A stretch of 64,000 bases of DNA, from the NCBI RefSeq assembly GCF_006491595.2, contig NZ_VEVQ02000002.1, forward strand, positions 434,001-498,000, read 5' to 3'. The translations under genes were made by a program, and so were the position numbers. The notes beneath the pieces were generated by a model. That model saw only the letters and a list, made by a program, of their open reading frames with translations, was not told the DNA's origin and made no database searches. Numbering within the stretch: the stretch's first letter is position 1; each line of letters opens with the position of its first letter. Positions 26,401 to 35,053 of this stretch are shown piece after piece. The stretch is from Flavobacterium jejuense. Its GTDB lineage: Bacteria > Bacteroidota > Bacteroidia > Flavobacteriales > Flavobacteriaceae.

Positions 26401-27353
26401 CTACAGATAATTGCGGATTACCAACAGTTACTAATGATGCTCCAACCGCTTTTCCAATAGGAGCTACTACAGTAACATGGACAGCTACGGATAATGCTGG
26501 TAATACAACTACTTGTACACAGCTTGTCACAGTTGTTGATGCTGAACTTCCAATAGTGCAAACTCAAGATGTTACGATTGCTTTGGATACTTCTGGAAAT
26601 GCATCTATTACTCCAGCAATGGTTGATAATGGTAGTACAGATAATTGTACTATTGCTACTATGACTTTGGATATCACTTCCTTTGATTGTTCAGATATAA
26701 CTAATCCAGTTGTGGTTACTCTTACAGTAACTGATGCTAGTGGAAATACAGCTAATACAACAGCGTTAATAACTGTTGAAGATACTACTAATCCAGTAGT
26801 GATTACTCAAGATGTTAGTGTAGCATTAGATAATTCCGGCACAGCTACAATTACTCCTGAAATGATAGATAATGGAAGTTATGATGCTTGTGGTATTCAG
26901 AACATATCCTTAAATACTACAACTTTTAATTGCCCAAGATTAGATGAGGTACAGTTGGTAACACTAACAGTAACCGATAGTAATGGGAATAGTAATACTG
27001 CTGATGCATATATCTCTTTTACAGGTTTTGATTTAGATTTAGATAATATTGCAGATCCTTGTGATACTGAACAAAATCCAGATGTTACTCCCATTTTAGG
27101 TATTTCACCCAATAATGATGGTCAAAATGATACATGGGTTATTGAAAATATTACCAATTTCCCAAAAGCTAAAATTGAAGTCTTTGATAGAAATGGAGTT
27201 TCGGTTTATAACGCTATCAATTATCAAAACAATTGGTCAGGAAATAGAAATGGATCAGGAGAATTAGTACCAGTTGGATCCTACTATTTTAGCATCAATA
27301 TTTTTGGAGATGGTTCCTTATTTATTAAAGGATGGTTATACATTAATTACTAA
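23415..27353 (+). CDS. Giant secreted PKD/LamG/HYR protein with T9SS type B sorting domain
   Basis: The 1312-residue protein has a signal peptide (to about residue 22) and three PKD domains at roughly 23-100, 111-190 and 196-275 (each with WNFGDG). A HYR domain starts near 280 (CPANLTVNNDAGQCEANVVL) and appears interrupted by a LamG-like concanavalin domain (about 309-525, with DLDGTNDYI, WTHLAFKWN, IDELRIWNQ) before resuming at NDFTNTNNASG. Six near-identical 78-residue HYR repeats follow, then two degenerate Ig-like repeats. The type B T9SS domain is at about 1222-1312 (GISPNNDGQNDTWVIENI). It is probably a surface-exposed adhesin. PorP/SprF follows 18 bp later, the usual partner of type B cargo. 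Confidence 0.93.
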   Translation: MSIKNTITTVFFFLLGIVILQAQTIPDAAFTASPVVGNSTPHTVFFTDQSVIPDTWLWNFGDGGTSTAQNPIHSYTSYGEYTVRLTIEDTMTGLSDFENKVAYIKISKPVADIDAPTFGYFGCAPLTANFIDASVANGAPIVSWLWNFGDGTTSTDQNPSHIYNTPGSYTVSLTVTDSFGNTDTGVFTNAAQAVGPNTNFQANQTLLQPNTSVTFTDLTTFGAPITSWSWNFGDGSTSSVQNPTHTYTTSGDYTVSLTVSDLDGCSRTLTKTAYIKVVACPANLTVNNDAGQCEANVVLPDFEGFTNGNAIDLDGTNDYIAAPLPTVFNNIGANSFTVEMWVTRESPTTTSRLFFAQLDSNNFATILVSLSGVPYLYVNDNSTTYSLDTRTSIPVNQWTHLAFKWNATSKTITVLINGVELQNTVSGGTSSWGNDNRMTIGSRTDSAQFFNGKIDELRIWNQERNNAAIVASMNTCVSETDANLVAYYRLDEASGSTIANDATGNGYTGTLINSDVSTAWTYGAVSCNGYATNDFTNTNNASGVYPIGNTTVTWTATNPAGNTATCTQLITVVDAENPVITCPTSISLNTDLGKCTSTASIGTPTATDNCGVPTVTNDAPTAFPIGDTTVTWTATDSAGNTASCTQIVTVVDAENPVITCPTAITINTDLGQCTSTASIGVATATDNCGVPTVSNDAPTAFSIGDTTVTWTATDSAGNTAICTQIVTVVDTENPVITCPTVITINTDLGQCTSTASIGVATATDNCGVPTVTNDAPTPFPIGNTTVTWTATDSAGNTAICTQIVTVVDAENPIITCPTAITINTDLGQCTSTAAIGVATATDNCGVPTVTNDAPTPFPIGNTTVTWTATDSAGNTNTCTQLVTVIDAENPVITCPTAISINTDLGQCTSTAAIGVATATDNCGVPTVTNDAPTPFPIGNTTVTWTATDSAGNTNTCTQLVTVVDAETPVITCPTAITLNTDLGQCTSTASIGIATATDNCGLPTVTNDAPTAFPIGATTVTWTATDNAGNTTTCTQLVTVVDAELPIVQTQDVTIALDTSGNASITPAMVDNGSTDNCTIATMTLDITSFDCSDITNPVVVTLTVTDASGNTANTTALITVEDTTNPVVITQDVSVALDNSGTATITPEMIDNGSYDACGIQNISLNTTTFNCPRLDEVQLVTLTVTDSNGNSNTADAYISFTGFDLDLDNIADPCDTEQNPDVTPILGISPNNDGQNDTWVIENITNFPKAKIEVFDRNGVSVYNAINYQNNWSGNRNGSGELVPVGSYYFSINIFGDGSLFIKGWLYINY
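25149..26552 (+). repeat. Six 234-bp tandem repeats inside the HYR region
   Basis: Units begin at about 25149, 25383, 25617, 25851, 26085 and 26319 with GTGATTAC-like sequence, and keep an exact 234-bp (78-codon) period. Neighbouring units share long identical runs at DNA level, so unequal recombination could change copy number. The long open frames on the opposite strand here are by-products of this repeat. Confidence 0.9.
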
Positions 27354-27371
27354 TTGTTTATAAAAGATAAA

Positions 27372-28247
27372 ATGAAACTATATAAAATATTTTTTTCGAC
27401 ACTATTCCTTTTAATCATTTCATTTAATGGAATCGCACAAGTAGAACCTAGTTATTCTTTATATCGGTATAATACAAACTTTTTTAACCCAGCAGCTTTT
27501 GGTAGTGATGATAAGGTAACTATTAAAACGAACTTTAGAAGTCAATTTTTAGGAATTGATTATGCTCCTGAAACACAAAGTATTAGTTTGGGTATTCCCA
27601 TAAAAGATAAAATGAATGTAGGTGTTATTGTTATAGCTGATAAAGTCTTTATTGAACAAAATACTTCTTTGTTTGCTAGTTTTTCATATAAAATTCAAGT
27701 TGCAAAAGCAACCGATTTATTATTTGGAATTCAAGCAGGAGGTTCCTTTGTAAATATAGATTTTGAAAAGTTACATTTACCAGCAGATCCTTTTCTTTCT
27801 CAAAACACTAATTATTTTAATCCTAACATAGGTGTTGGTTTTTATTTAAAAAATGACAACTATTTTGCATCACTATCCGTTCCTAGACTTTTTGAAACCG
27901 ATCGTGTAGCAGATGAAAATGGAGTTGCTACTCAGGCTAATAACAAAGCTCAATTGTATGTAAGTGGAGGTTATCATTTCAATTTATCAGATGCTATTAC
28001 ATTTATACCTTCTACTTTGGTACGCGTATCAGAAGAAGAAATTATTACAGACGCTACAGGAACTTTCGAATTCTTTAAGAAATTTGATGTAGGTGTAAAT
28101 TATAGATGGGATAGAGCCATTGGAGGGCTTCTCTATATTACCATTAAAGACCGACTTAAGTTAGGATATGCTTATGAATCCAATAGTAGCGATATTAATA
28201 AATATGAAAATGGAACGCATGAGTTTGGACTAAGTTTTCAATTTTAA
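27372..28247 (+). CDS. PorP/SprF-family type IX secretion outer-membrane protein
   Basis: The 291-residue protein is taken from MKLYKIFFSTLFLLIISFNG (ATG 27372), a signal peptide ending IAQ; the frame upstream uses TTG. Family signature QVEPSYSLYRYNTNFFNPAA is followed by a beta-barrel pattern with GVIVIADK, a LGIPIKDK segment and a terminal EFGLSFQF strand. PorP/SprF proteins reside in the outer membrane and are needed for export or attachment of the type B cargo encoded next to them. Here that is the 1312-residue protein just upstream, in the same operon under element D. Confidence 0.93.
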   Translation: MKLYKIFFSTLFLLIISFNGIAQVEPSYSLYRYNTNFFNPAAFGSDDKVTIKTNFRSQFLGIDYAPETQSISLGIPIKDKMNVGVIVIADKVFIEQNTSLFASFSYKIQVAKATDLLFGIQAGGSFVNIDFEKLHLPADPFLSQNTNYFNPNIGVGFYLKNDNYFASLSVPRLFETDRVADENGVATQANNKAQLYVSGGYHFNLSDAITFIPSTLVRVSEEEIITDATGTFEFFKKFDVGVNYRWDRAIGGLLYITIKDRLKLGYAYESNSSDINKYENGTHEFGLSFQF

Positions 28248-28290
28248 TAAAACCTAGGAATATTTTTCTCATAAATAAGCAGATTAAAAA

Positions 28291-28327
28291 ACAAAACCAC
28301 TTCAATTGAAGTGGTTTTGTTTTTTTT
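28291..28327 (+). terminator. Terminator of the adhesin-PorP operon
   Basis: ACAAAACCACTTCAA (28291) and TTGAAGTGGTTTTGT (to 28320) form a perfect 30-bp palindrome, followed by seven T. It ends the three-box cluster. Confidence 0.9.
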
Positions 28328-28511
28328 GATACATTTATACCCAATATAAGTAACAAGAAAAGTTACTTAAATTAAAAACTTATTTTACTTTAAAAACTGT
28401 AGTAGTATGCTTTTTAATTTTAATAGAAGTGACTCATTGTAATTGATGGAGAAGAGCAAACTAAGTAAAAAAACATTATTAAATTAATTAGAGAGTATTT
28501 AAAAATAAATT

Positions 28512-29153
28512 ATGGAATTATACAATAAAATTTTTCAAAATAATCAAGATTGGATTGCGAGTAAAAAAGCCTCAAATATAGATTTTTTTAAATATTTAGC
28601 GGAAGGTCAATCTCCAGAAATTTTATATATAGGTTGTAGTGATAGTAGAGTTACAGCGGAAGAAATGACAGGTATAGAACCTGGTCAAATGTTTGTACAC
28701 CGGAATGTGGCTAATTTAGTTCCAAACAATGACAATAACTCAGCATCAGTAATAGAATATGCTGTTGCTCATTTAAAAGTGAAACATGTAGTGGTTTGTG
28801 GTCATTATGATTGTGGAGGTGTAAAATCAGCTATGCAAGCAAAAGATTTAGGAATTTTAAATCCTTGGTTGAGGAACATTCGTGACGTGTATCGTTTGCA
28901 TATAAAAGAACTAAATGCCATCAATGGAGAAGAAGAACGGTACAGAAGATTAATAGAGTTAAATGTAGAAGAACAATGTATCAATGTAATTAAAACAGCA
29001 GTTGTACAAAGACATTACCTAGATACAGGTTTTCCTATGGTTCACGGTTGGGTTTTTGATATTCATACAGGAAGGTTGATAGATTTAAAAATTGATTTTT
29101 ATGAAAAATTAAAGGAAACACAAGAAATATATAATCTTGGAACTGAAAAGTAG
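28512..29153 (+). CDS. Beta-class carbonic anhydrase
   Basis: The 213-residue enzyme interconverts CO2 and bicarbonate in the cytoplasm. Zinc ligands and catalytic dyad are in the expected places: Cys42, Asp44 and Arg46 in CSDSRV, then His98 and Cys101 in GHYDCGG. HRNVAN (63-68) is also conserved. There is no signal peptide. Length is normal for the plant-type beta clade. It is monocistronic, with a terminator before it and a 90-bp gap after it. It probably supplies bicarbonate to carboxylases. Confidence 0.96.
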   Translation: MELYNKIFQNNQDWIASKKASNIDFFKYLAEGQSPEILYIGCSDSRVTAEEMTGIEPGQMFVHRNVANLVPNNDNNSASVIEYAVAHLKVKHVVVCGHYDCGGVKSAMQAKDLGILNPWLRNIRDVYRLHIKELNAINGEEERYRRLIELNVEEQCINVIKTAVVQRHYLDTGFPMVHGWVFDIHTGRLIDLKIDFYEKLKETQEIYNLGTEK

Positions 29154-29268
29154 TATAAATACAACACAAATTATAATCGAATAAAAACAATATTCTTCTC
29201 TTACATTAAAAAATACAGTTTGTATACAGAATTGATTCTCAAATTTGAAAAATAAAATTTTCAAAATA

Positions 29269-31680
29269 ATGTATTACAAAATTAGAATAGTATTTTTTAC
29301 AACTTTCTTAGTATTAGGAATTAAATCTATAGCACAAAATAAATGGGTTACCATTTCTGGGACTATTATGGATAAAGAGAAAAATAGCTTACCCTATGTA
29401 AATGTAACACTAGAAAATAAAGCAGATGCTACTTTTATAAGTGGAACTATAACTAATGAAAATGGTATTTTCTCTATGAAGGGTATCACTAAAGGAGATT
29501 ATATTCTTAAATGTTCTTATTTAGGTTTTACAACCAATGAAACACCAATATATGTAGGAGAAGTATCTGATTATTTAGATGTTGGTAAAATAATTTTGCA
29601 AGAAGATATTACTTCTTTGAAAGGAGTGGAAGTGACTTACAAAGCGGATGACATAAATGATAAAATGGATAAAAAGTCATTTACAGTAAGTGATAACATT
29701 AGCCAATCTGGAGGTTCTGTTTTACAAATGATGCAAAATTTACCTGGAGTAAGTGTACAAGAAGGTAAAATATCTTTAAGAGGAAATGATAAAGTCGTTA
29801 TTCTAATTGACGGAAAACAAACTGCTTTAACAGGCTTTGGTAACCAATCTGGTTTAGATAATTTAGCAGCTTCTTCTATTGAAAAAATTGAAATTATAAA
29901 TAATCCCTCTTCAAAATTTGATGCCAATGGAAATGCAGGAATCATCAATATCATTTATAAAAAGAATAAAACGGATGGCTTAACAGGTAAAGCGGGTTTA
30001 ACCTCTGGCTTAGGTTCTCTATGGATTCGTAAAGAAAATTTGCCAACTATTCGTCCGCAATATACTACAACGCCTAAAATAAATCCTTCCCTGAATTTGA
30101 ACTATAAGAAGAATAAGATTAATGTTTTTTTTAATGCCGATTATTTGTATACAGAAACATTAAATAAAAATGAATTTGTTACTAGGACTTATACAGATGG
30201 AACTATAATTAACCAACAAACCAAACGTAATAGAAATACACATTTCTTAACCCTAAAATCGGGAATCGATTGGGAAATTAATGAGAGAAATAACTTTACT
30301 TTTTCTACAGTGTATGGCTTAGAAAAAATCATTGATAATGGAGACGAGCCTTTCTTTAATGCTGATTTTTCCCAAAGACTACGCTTGTGGCAGTTTTTAG
30401 AAGATGAAGTAAAAACCACCTTTATGACATCAACTTCTTATGAGCATAAATTTAGAGAAATAGGAAGTTCGTTAACTGTTAATTTTAACTTTACATTTCA
30501 TAGAGAAGATGAAAAGTACTTTTTTGATAATATCTTATCATCAGGAACTAGTAAAGATGCTTTTAAGCTGCTATCAGATGAAAAAGTATCCGATTTAAAT
30601 GTTGATTATATTAAACCTTTAAAACATGGAAAATTAGAATCAGGATTAAAATTGAGATATAGAGAGATACCCACAAATATGCAATTTTTTCCAGGTTCTA
30701 ATTCTGTTATAGATGCTAATGCTGGAGGTAAAGCAACCTATAAAGAAATTATTCCTGCCATTTATTCTAACTACAATTATGAAAATAATAAAATACAGGC
30801 CGAACTTGGGTTAAGGATTGAGTATGTAAATTTAAACTATTATGTCAATCCTAATCACCCAACATATAAAAGCGATGGATACAATTATTTTCAACCTTTT
30901 CCAAACCTTCGTTTCTCTTACAAGATAAATAAAGACAATAAAATCTCTATTTTTTATAATAGAAGAGTAGATCGACCAAATGAAGTAGATATTAGAATTT
31001 TTCCAAAATATGATGATGCAGAAATTATTAAAGTAGGTAACCCAGCTTTAAAACCTCAATATACTAATACTATTGAAATGGGTTATAAGAAAAATTACAA
31101 TAAAGGTTATTTTTATGCAGCATTGTATCATAAAATGATAGATGCCACTATTACCAGAATAGCCACAACAGATTCAAATAGTACGATATTATACAATGTG
31201 TTTCAAAATGTAGGGAAAAGTAGTAACACAGGAGTTGAGTTTATTTTCAATAATAAAGTCAATGATTGGTATACCTATAATTTAAATACCAATTTTTATT
31301 ACAATCAAATAAATGCTTTTAGCATAATAAATTTATATCCTAATCCCTCAGTTTATGCTTCAGATACACAAACTCTTTTTTCTGGAAATATAAAATGGAA
31401 CAATATTTTTAAATTCAATAAAAATTATTCAGGACAAATTTCTAGTTATTATTTAGCACCAGAAATTATCCCACAAGGCAAACTAAAATCTAGATATTCA
31501 GTTGATTTAGGAATTAAAAAAATGATCCAAAATGGAAAAGGAGAATTGTTTTTTAATGCCACGGATATCTTTAATACACTTGTTTTAAGGTCAACAATAA
31601 ATGGAGCCAATTTTAATTATACTAGTAATAATTATGCAGAAACACAAGTAATTCGATTGGGGTACAATTATAAATTTTAA
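29269..31680 (+). CDS. TonB-dependent outer-membrane receptor-like protein
   Basis: The 803-residue protein starts at MYYKIRIVFFTTFLVLGIKS (ATG 29269; the upstream TTG is not used), a signal peptide ending SIAQ. It has a CarboxypepD_reg-like domain (ISGTIMDKEKNSLPYVNVTL, about 28-105) and a plug domain (MMQNLPGVSVQEGKISLRGN; IEKIEIINNPSSKFDANGNA) at about 130-230. A large outer-membrane barrel of the OMP_b-brl_3 type ends in the aromatic strand RLGYNYKF. No SusD-like partner follows, so this is not a polysaccharide-utilisation pair. Substrate unknown. Confidence 0.9.
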   Translation: MYYKIRIVFFTTFLVLGIKSIAQNKWVTISGTIMDKEKNSLPYVNVTLENKADATFISGTITNENGIFSMKGITKGDYILKCSYLGFTTNETPIYVGEVSDYLDVGKIILQEDITSLKGVEVTYKADDINDKMDKKSFTVSDNISQSGGSVLQMMQNLPGVSVQEGKISLRGNDKVVILIDGKQTALTGFGNQSGLDNLAASSIEKIEIINNPSSKFDANGNAGIINIIYKKNKTDGLTGKAGLTSGLGSLWIRKENLPTIRPQYTTTPKINPSLNLNYKKNKINVFFNADYLYTETLNKNEFVTRTYTDGTIINQQTKRNRNTHFLTLKSGIDWEINERNNFTFSTVYGLEKIIDNGDEPFFNADFSQRLRLWQFLEDEVKTTFMTSTSYEHKFREIGSSLTVNFNFTFHREDEKYFFDNILSSGTSKDAFKLLSDEKVSDLNVDYIKPLKHGKLESGLKLRYREIPTNMQFFPGSNSVIDANAGGKATYKEIIPAIYSNYNYENNKIQAELGLRIEYVNLNYYVNPNHPTYKSDGYNYFQPFPNLRFSYKINKDNKISIFYNRRVDRPNEVDIRIFPKYDDAEIIKVGNPALKPQYTNTIEMGYKKNYNKGYFYAALYHKMIDATITRIATTDSNSTILYNVFQNVGKSSNTGVEFIFNNKVNDWYTYNLNTNFYYNQINAFSIINLYPNPSVYASDTQTLFSGNIKWNNIFKFNKNYSGQISSYYLAPEIIPQGKLKSRYSVDLGIKKMIQNGKGELFFNATDIFNTLVLRSTINGANFNYTSNNYAETQVIRLGYNYKF

Positions 31681-31710
31681 AGTTTAAAAATGGACTAAAT
31701 AAATAAAATA

Positions 31711-32457
31711 ATGGACAAACTAAACAAAGTAGCGGAAATAACAATACTGTTTTGGTTAATGAAAATTGTAGCCACTACACTTGGTGAAACATTAGGGGAT
31801 TATTTGTCAATAACTCTAAACTTTGGTTATTTGACAGGAATAGCGATTACTTTTGCATCTTTTTTAATTATGCTAACTATACAATTAGTAACAAAACGAT
31901 ATATTCCTATATTTTATTGGTTAGTTATTATTGCTACAACGACATTAGGAACAGAAATTTCAGATTTTATTGATAGAAGTTTACAACTTGGGTATACATT
32001 AGGAAGCCTAGTTTTATTGTTTGGATTGCTATTAACCTTATTATTTTGGTATAAAAAATTCAAAACATTACTTGTTTACCCAATTTTATCAAGAAATAAA
32101 GAAATTTACTACTGGATTGCAATTCTATTTTCTAATAGTTTAGGAACTGCTTTTGGAGATTATTTAAGTGATGTTATTGGGCTAAGTTACCTAAATGGTG
32201 CGATGGTTACTGCTGTTATAATTTTGATAGTTTTTTTATTGCATTATTTTACCAAAATAAATCAAGTGCTTTTATTTTGGATTGCATTTATTTTTACGAG
32301 ACCTTTTGGAGCCACTTTTGGAGATTTTTTGACAAAGCCAATAGCAAGCGGAGGATTAGATTTGGGAACTTTAAGATCTTCAGTAGTTTCTATTGTAATA
32401 ATGCTAATTCTAATTTATGTATCACATATACAGTTAAACAACAAAAAGCATGATTAA
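31711..32457 (+). CDS. COG4705-like multispan membrane protein (first of two)
   Basis: The 248-residue protein has about eight hydrophobic helices arranged as four repeats of one unit: an aromatic-Trp helix, then TTLGETLGDYLS-like residues (ATTLGETLGDYLS, TTTLGTEISDFID, SNSLGTAFGDYLS, FTRPFGATFGDFL), then an LGY or GLDLG turn. This is the pattern of the uncharacterised membrane-anchored family COG4705. Conserved polar Gly-Asp pairs inside the membrane suggest a transport or metal-handling role, but none is established. Its stop overlaps the next gene by 8 bp. Confidence 0.8.
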   Translation: MDKLNKVAEITILFWLMKIVATTLGETLGDYLSITLNFGYLTGIAITFASFLIMLTIQLVTKRYIPIFYWLVIIATTTLGTEISDFIDRSLQLGYTLGSLVLLFGLLLTLLFWYKKFKTLLVYPILSRNKEIYYWIAILFSNSLGTAFGDYLSDVIGLSYLNGAMVTAVIILIVFLLHYFTKINQVLLFWIAFIFTRPFGATFGDFLTKPIASGGLDLGTLRSSVVSIVIMLILIYVSHIQLNNKKHD

Positions 32458-33169
32458 TATTCCAAAACCGACAAAGACTTATTGGTTTTTAATGATAATT
32501 GCTACAACCATTGGGGAAATTGTTGGAAATTATATATCAAGAGATCTAGGTCTAGGTTATAAAATGGGTTCAATAATTTTAGGAACTCTATTTTTAGCTT
32601 CAATTTTTTACACTTTATTTTCTAAAAACAAAAATGCTATTTTATATTGGTTATTAATTATTATAGGCAATATTGGAGGAACAAATATTGCTGATTTGAT
32701 TTGTATAGACTTAAATCTTGGAACAATTAATGGTTCGTTATTAGTTCTTGGAACTCTTTTACTTTTGATATTTTTGATGAAATTAGTAAAGAAAGAAAAT
32801 TTTAATATGCAATTATTTTTATATTGGATGGCCATTATTGTTTCAAGCACCTTTGGAACAACTTCTGGAGATTTTTTAACTAATGACACTCCATTAGGAG
32901 CATTTGGAGGTTCAATATTTTTATTTGTTTTATTACTTATATCAGTACTTTTAGTAAGCCTAAAAAGAATATCTTCCACCTTTTTTTATTGGACCGCACT
33001 AATTATAATACATCCAATAGGAGCGACAATTGGAAACTATATTTCAAAACCAATAGGACTGAATTTAGGAAATATATGGACAAGTGTTTTTTTAATTGTA
33101 TTATTTATATTGTTATTTGTTTACGATAAAAAAATGTTTTACCCAAAAAAAGTATCTCAAAAATTATAG
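32450..33169 (+). CDS. COG4705-like multispan membrane protein (second of two)
   Basis: The 239-residue paralogue of the preceding gene has the same four-repeat layout (ATTIGEIVGNYIS, GNIGGTNIADLIC, SSTFGTTSGDFLT, IHPIGATIGNYIS). Its ATG lies inside the end of the upstream gene (8-bp overlap), so the two are translationally coupled and may form a heterodimer. The acidic residue of the unit is Asn in the first and fourth repeats here but Asp in the partner. A terminator follows at 33250. Confidence 0.8.
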   Translation: MINIPKPTKTYWFLMIIATTIGEIVGNYISRDLGLGYKMGSIILGTLFLASIFYTLFSKNKNAILYWLLIIIGNIGGTNIADLICIDLNLGTINGSLLVLGTLLLLIFLMKLVKKENFNMQLFLYWMAIIVSSTFGTTSGDFLTNDTPLGAFGGSIFLFVLLLISVLLVSLKRISSTFFYWTALIIIHPIGATIGNYISKPIGLNLGNIWTSVFLIVLFILLFVYDKKMFYPKKVSQKL

Positions 33170-33249
33170 TTTAGATAATAAACAAAATAGGTAAGAATAT
33201 AAATATAAGTAGTAAATTAGTATTTTAACCATTTTCAAAATATTATAGT

Positions 33250-33285
33250 AAAGCCGAATCAAATTAGTAGTGAGTCGGCTTTTTT
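33250..33285 (+). terminator. Terminator of the COG4705 pair
   Basis: AAAGCCGA (33250-33257) and TCGGCTTT (33275-33282) form an 8-bp stem with a 17-nt loop, then Ts. It lies between convergent genes. Confidence 0.7.
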
Positions 33286-33312
33286 ATTTAAAATGAAAAT
33301 TGTTTTATAGAT

Positions 33313-33735
33313 CTATTTTTTAATAAACTCTCCATTACTATCAAAAAGCAAATCGGTATTTTTAGTATCTATTTTTAATTCAATTTCATATGTTATTGTA
33401 CCATTTGCATCAGTAATTTTAGCCGTTTCTTTTATTTTTTTATTAGGATAATTTTTTAGAACATATTCTAATGCTTTTTTAGGTAATTCTTTTTCTTCAA
33501 TCTCAATTTCTGTTGCCATTTTTTTTCCGTTTGAAGAATAATTTTCCGAGGCATCTTTCCCATTCATTTTAAACTCAGCTTCAAAACCCTTTTTCTCAAT
33601 ATCCCATGATGCTTTTACATTTGGATGCTCTTTCTTGAATGCTTTTATAACAGCATCTGGAACTTTTTTTTCTTGAGCCTGTGATAATGCCATTGATGAA
33701 ATGGCTATTATCACTGTAAATGATAATTTTTTCAT
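33313..33735 (-). CDS. Secreted PepSY-like protein
   Basis: The 140-residue protein starts at MKKLSFTVIIAISSMALSQA (ATG 33735), a signal peptide. The mature part has two PepSY-like halves (VPDAVIKAFKKEHPNVKASW and LPKKALEYVLKNYPNKKIKE), as in the DUF2874/PepSY-like periplasmic proteins of Bacteroidota. It follows the histidine kinase by 34 bp on the same strand, so it belongs to the regulator-kinase operon. PepSY domains next to two-component systems often modulate envelope sensing; that role is inferred here. Confidence 0.8.
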   Translation of the reverse strand: MKKLSFTVIIAISSMALSQAQEKKVPDAVIKAFKKEHPNVKASWDIEKKGFEAEFKMNGKDASENYSSNGKKMATEIEIEEKELPKKALEYVLKNYPNKKIKETAKITDANGTITYEIELKIDTKNTDLLFDSNGEFIKK

Positions 33736-33769
33736 AATAAAAATAATTAAAGTTATAGTCAAAAGTAGA

Positions 33770-35053
33770 TTAGGAATCTATTTGGATTCTATTCTTTTGT
33801 GTAAGTTTGAAAAAGTGCAATTCATTGGTATAAGAATATTCAATTGCAATAGTATTTAAATCGGCTATTTCCTTTACTAAAGAAAGCCCTAAGCCTAGTG
33901 ATTTTTGATCATTTGATTTTTTAACAAACCTTTCAAAAATTAAAGATTGATCAAGTTCTTTTTCAATACTTGTATTACTTATTACTAGTGTTTCACCTCT
34001 AGTTGTGAGGATTATTTTTCCATTAGTAAGATTATGTCTTATTGCATTTTGAATTAAATTGCTTAAAAGAATATAAGCTAATTCTTCGTTTAATAAAAGA
34101 GAGAAATTAGATTCAATAGTGTTTTCAATAAAAATGTTTTTACTTAAAATAAGATCTTCCTTTTGAAATATTATTTTATCTATTATAGGTCTAATATCTA
34201 TTTTTTTATTGTTTTCAAACTGACCATTTTCTATTTTAGATAATAATAGCAAGGATTTATTTATTTTACTTAAACGATTTGCTGTATCATCTATAGAAGC
34301 TAGTAATTTCATTTCATTTTCGTTTATGTTTTTTGATTGAAGCAATAAATCAACTTTAGATTTAATAATAGCTAATGGTGTTTGAAATTCATGGGATGCG
34401 TTTTCAGTAAATTTTTTTTGATTGGAGTAATCTAAAACCATTTTTTCTGTCATCATTTCAATTGATTTATTCAACTCTTGGAATTCAGAAATCGAGGTAT
34501 CTTGAAATTGTAAAGCATTTTTGTCAGATACTTTAAAGTTCTTAATACTACTAACGGTGTGAAAGAAAGGTGCCCATATTATTTTAGAAATTCGAATGTT
34601 AATATATACAATAGTGAGTAGTAACAAGACCAGAATACTGATGAAAACATAAAATATTATTTCTAAAATTTCATCAAATTCCAATGAACTTTTCCAAACT
34701 TTTATGAAGTAATTTTTGGTATCAATCTGTATACTTTTTTGGAGTATTTTATTTGAAATATATTCTTTTTGTATCTTAGAATAAATTAAAGTATCTGTTA
34801 TTTTTTGAGGAATAGTTACATTTGTATCAATTTCTTTAATATATAACTCATTATTCTCTTGAAAAACAGCAAGAATTAAAGAATCTCCTTTTATAAGGTG
34901 ATTTTCAATTACTTTTACTCTAGAAATTAAAAGAGACTCGCTACTCTCTCCTAATTCATGCAACATAAACCAATAGCAAAATAATGCGGAAGCTAAAAGT
35001 ACTGGTAAAGTAAGTAGAATGTAATACCTACTGGTTTTGTTAATTAGTTTCAT
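33770..35053 (-). CDS. OmpR-type partner sensor histidine kinase
   Basis: The 427-residue kinase has two membrane helices (about 9-30 and 133-155) around a small periplasmic domain. A linker follows, then HisKA with the phospho-acceptor His in NASHEFQTPLAIIKSKV, an N box LIQNAIRHN, and G2 GLGLSLVKEIA. The G1 box is degenerate (VISNTS rather than DNG), as in several QseC-like kinases. Its ATG overlaps the TGA of the regulator gene (ATGA), indicating coupling. The signal is unknown; the PepSY protein encoded next may take part. Confidence 0.92.
   Translation of the reverse strand: MKLINKTSRYYILLTLPVLLASALFCYWFMLHELGESSESLLISRVKVIENHLIKGDSLILAVFQENNELYIKEIDTNVTIPQKITDTLIYSKIQKEYISNKILQKSIQIDTKNYFIKVWKSSLEFDEILEIIFYVFISILVLLLLTIVYINIRISKIIWAPFFHTVSSIKNFKVSDKNALQFQDTSISEFQELNKSIEMMTEKMVLDYSNQKKFTENASHEFQTPLAIIKSKVDLLLQSKNINENEMKLLASIDDTANRLSKINKSLLLLSKIENGQFENNKKIDIRPIIDKIIFQKEDLILSKNIFIENTIESNFSLLLNEELAYILLSNLIQNAIRHNLTNGKIILTTRGETLVISNTSIEKELDQSLIFERFVKKSNDQKSLGLGLSLVKEIADLNTIAIEYSYTNELHFFKLTQKNRIQIDS

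Noticed and set aside
25046..26530. Long open frames on the minus strand (278 and 211 codons)
   Set aside because: They are opposite the HYR repeats, repeat with the same 234-bp period and have Val/Thr-monotone composition; they are shadows of the real coding strand.
25149..26552. CRISPR-like repeats
   Set aside because: The repeats are 234 bp, coding and in frame; there are no spacers and no cas genes.
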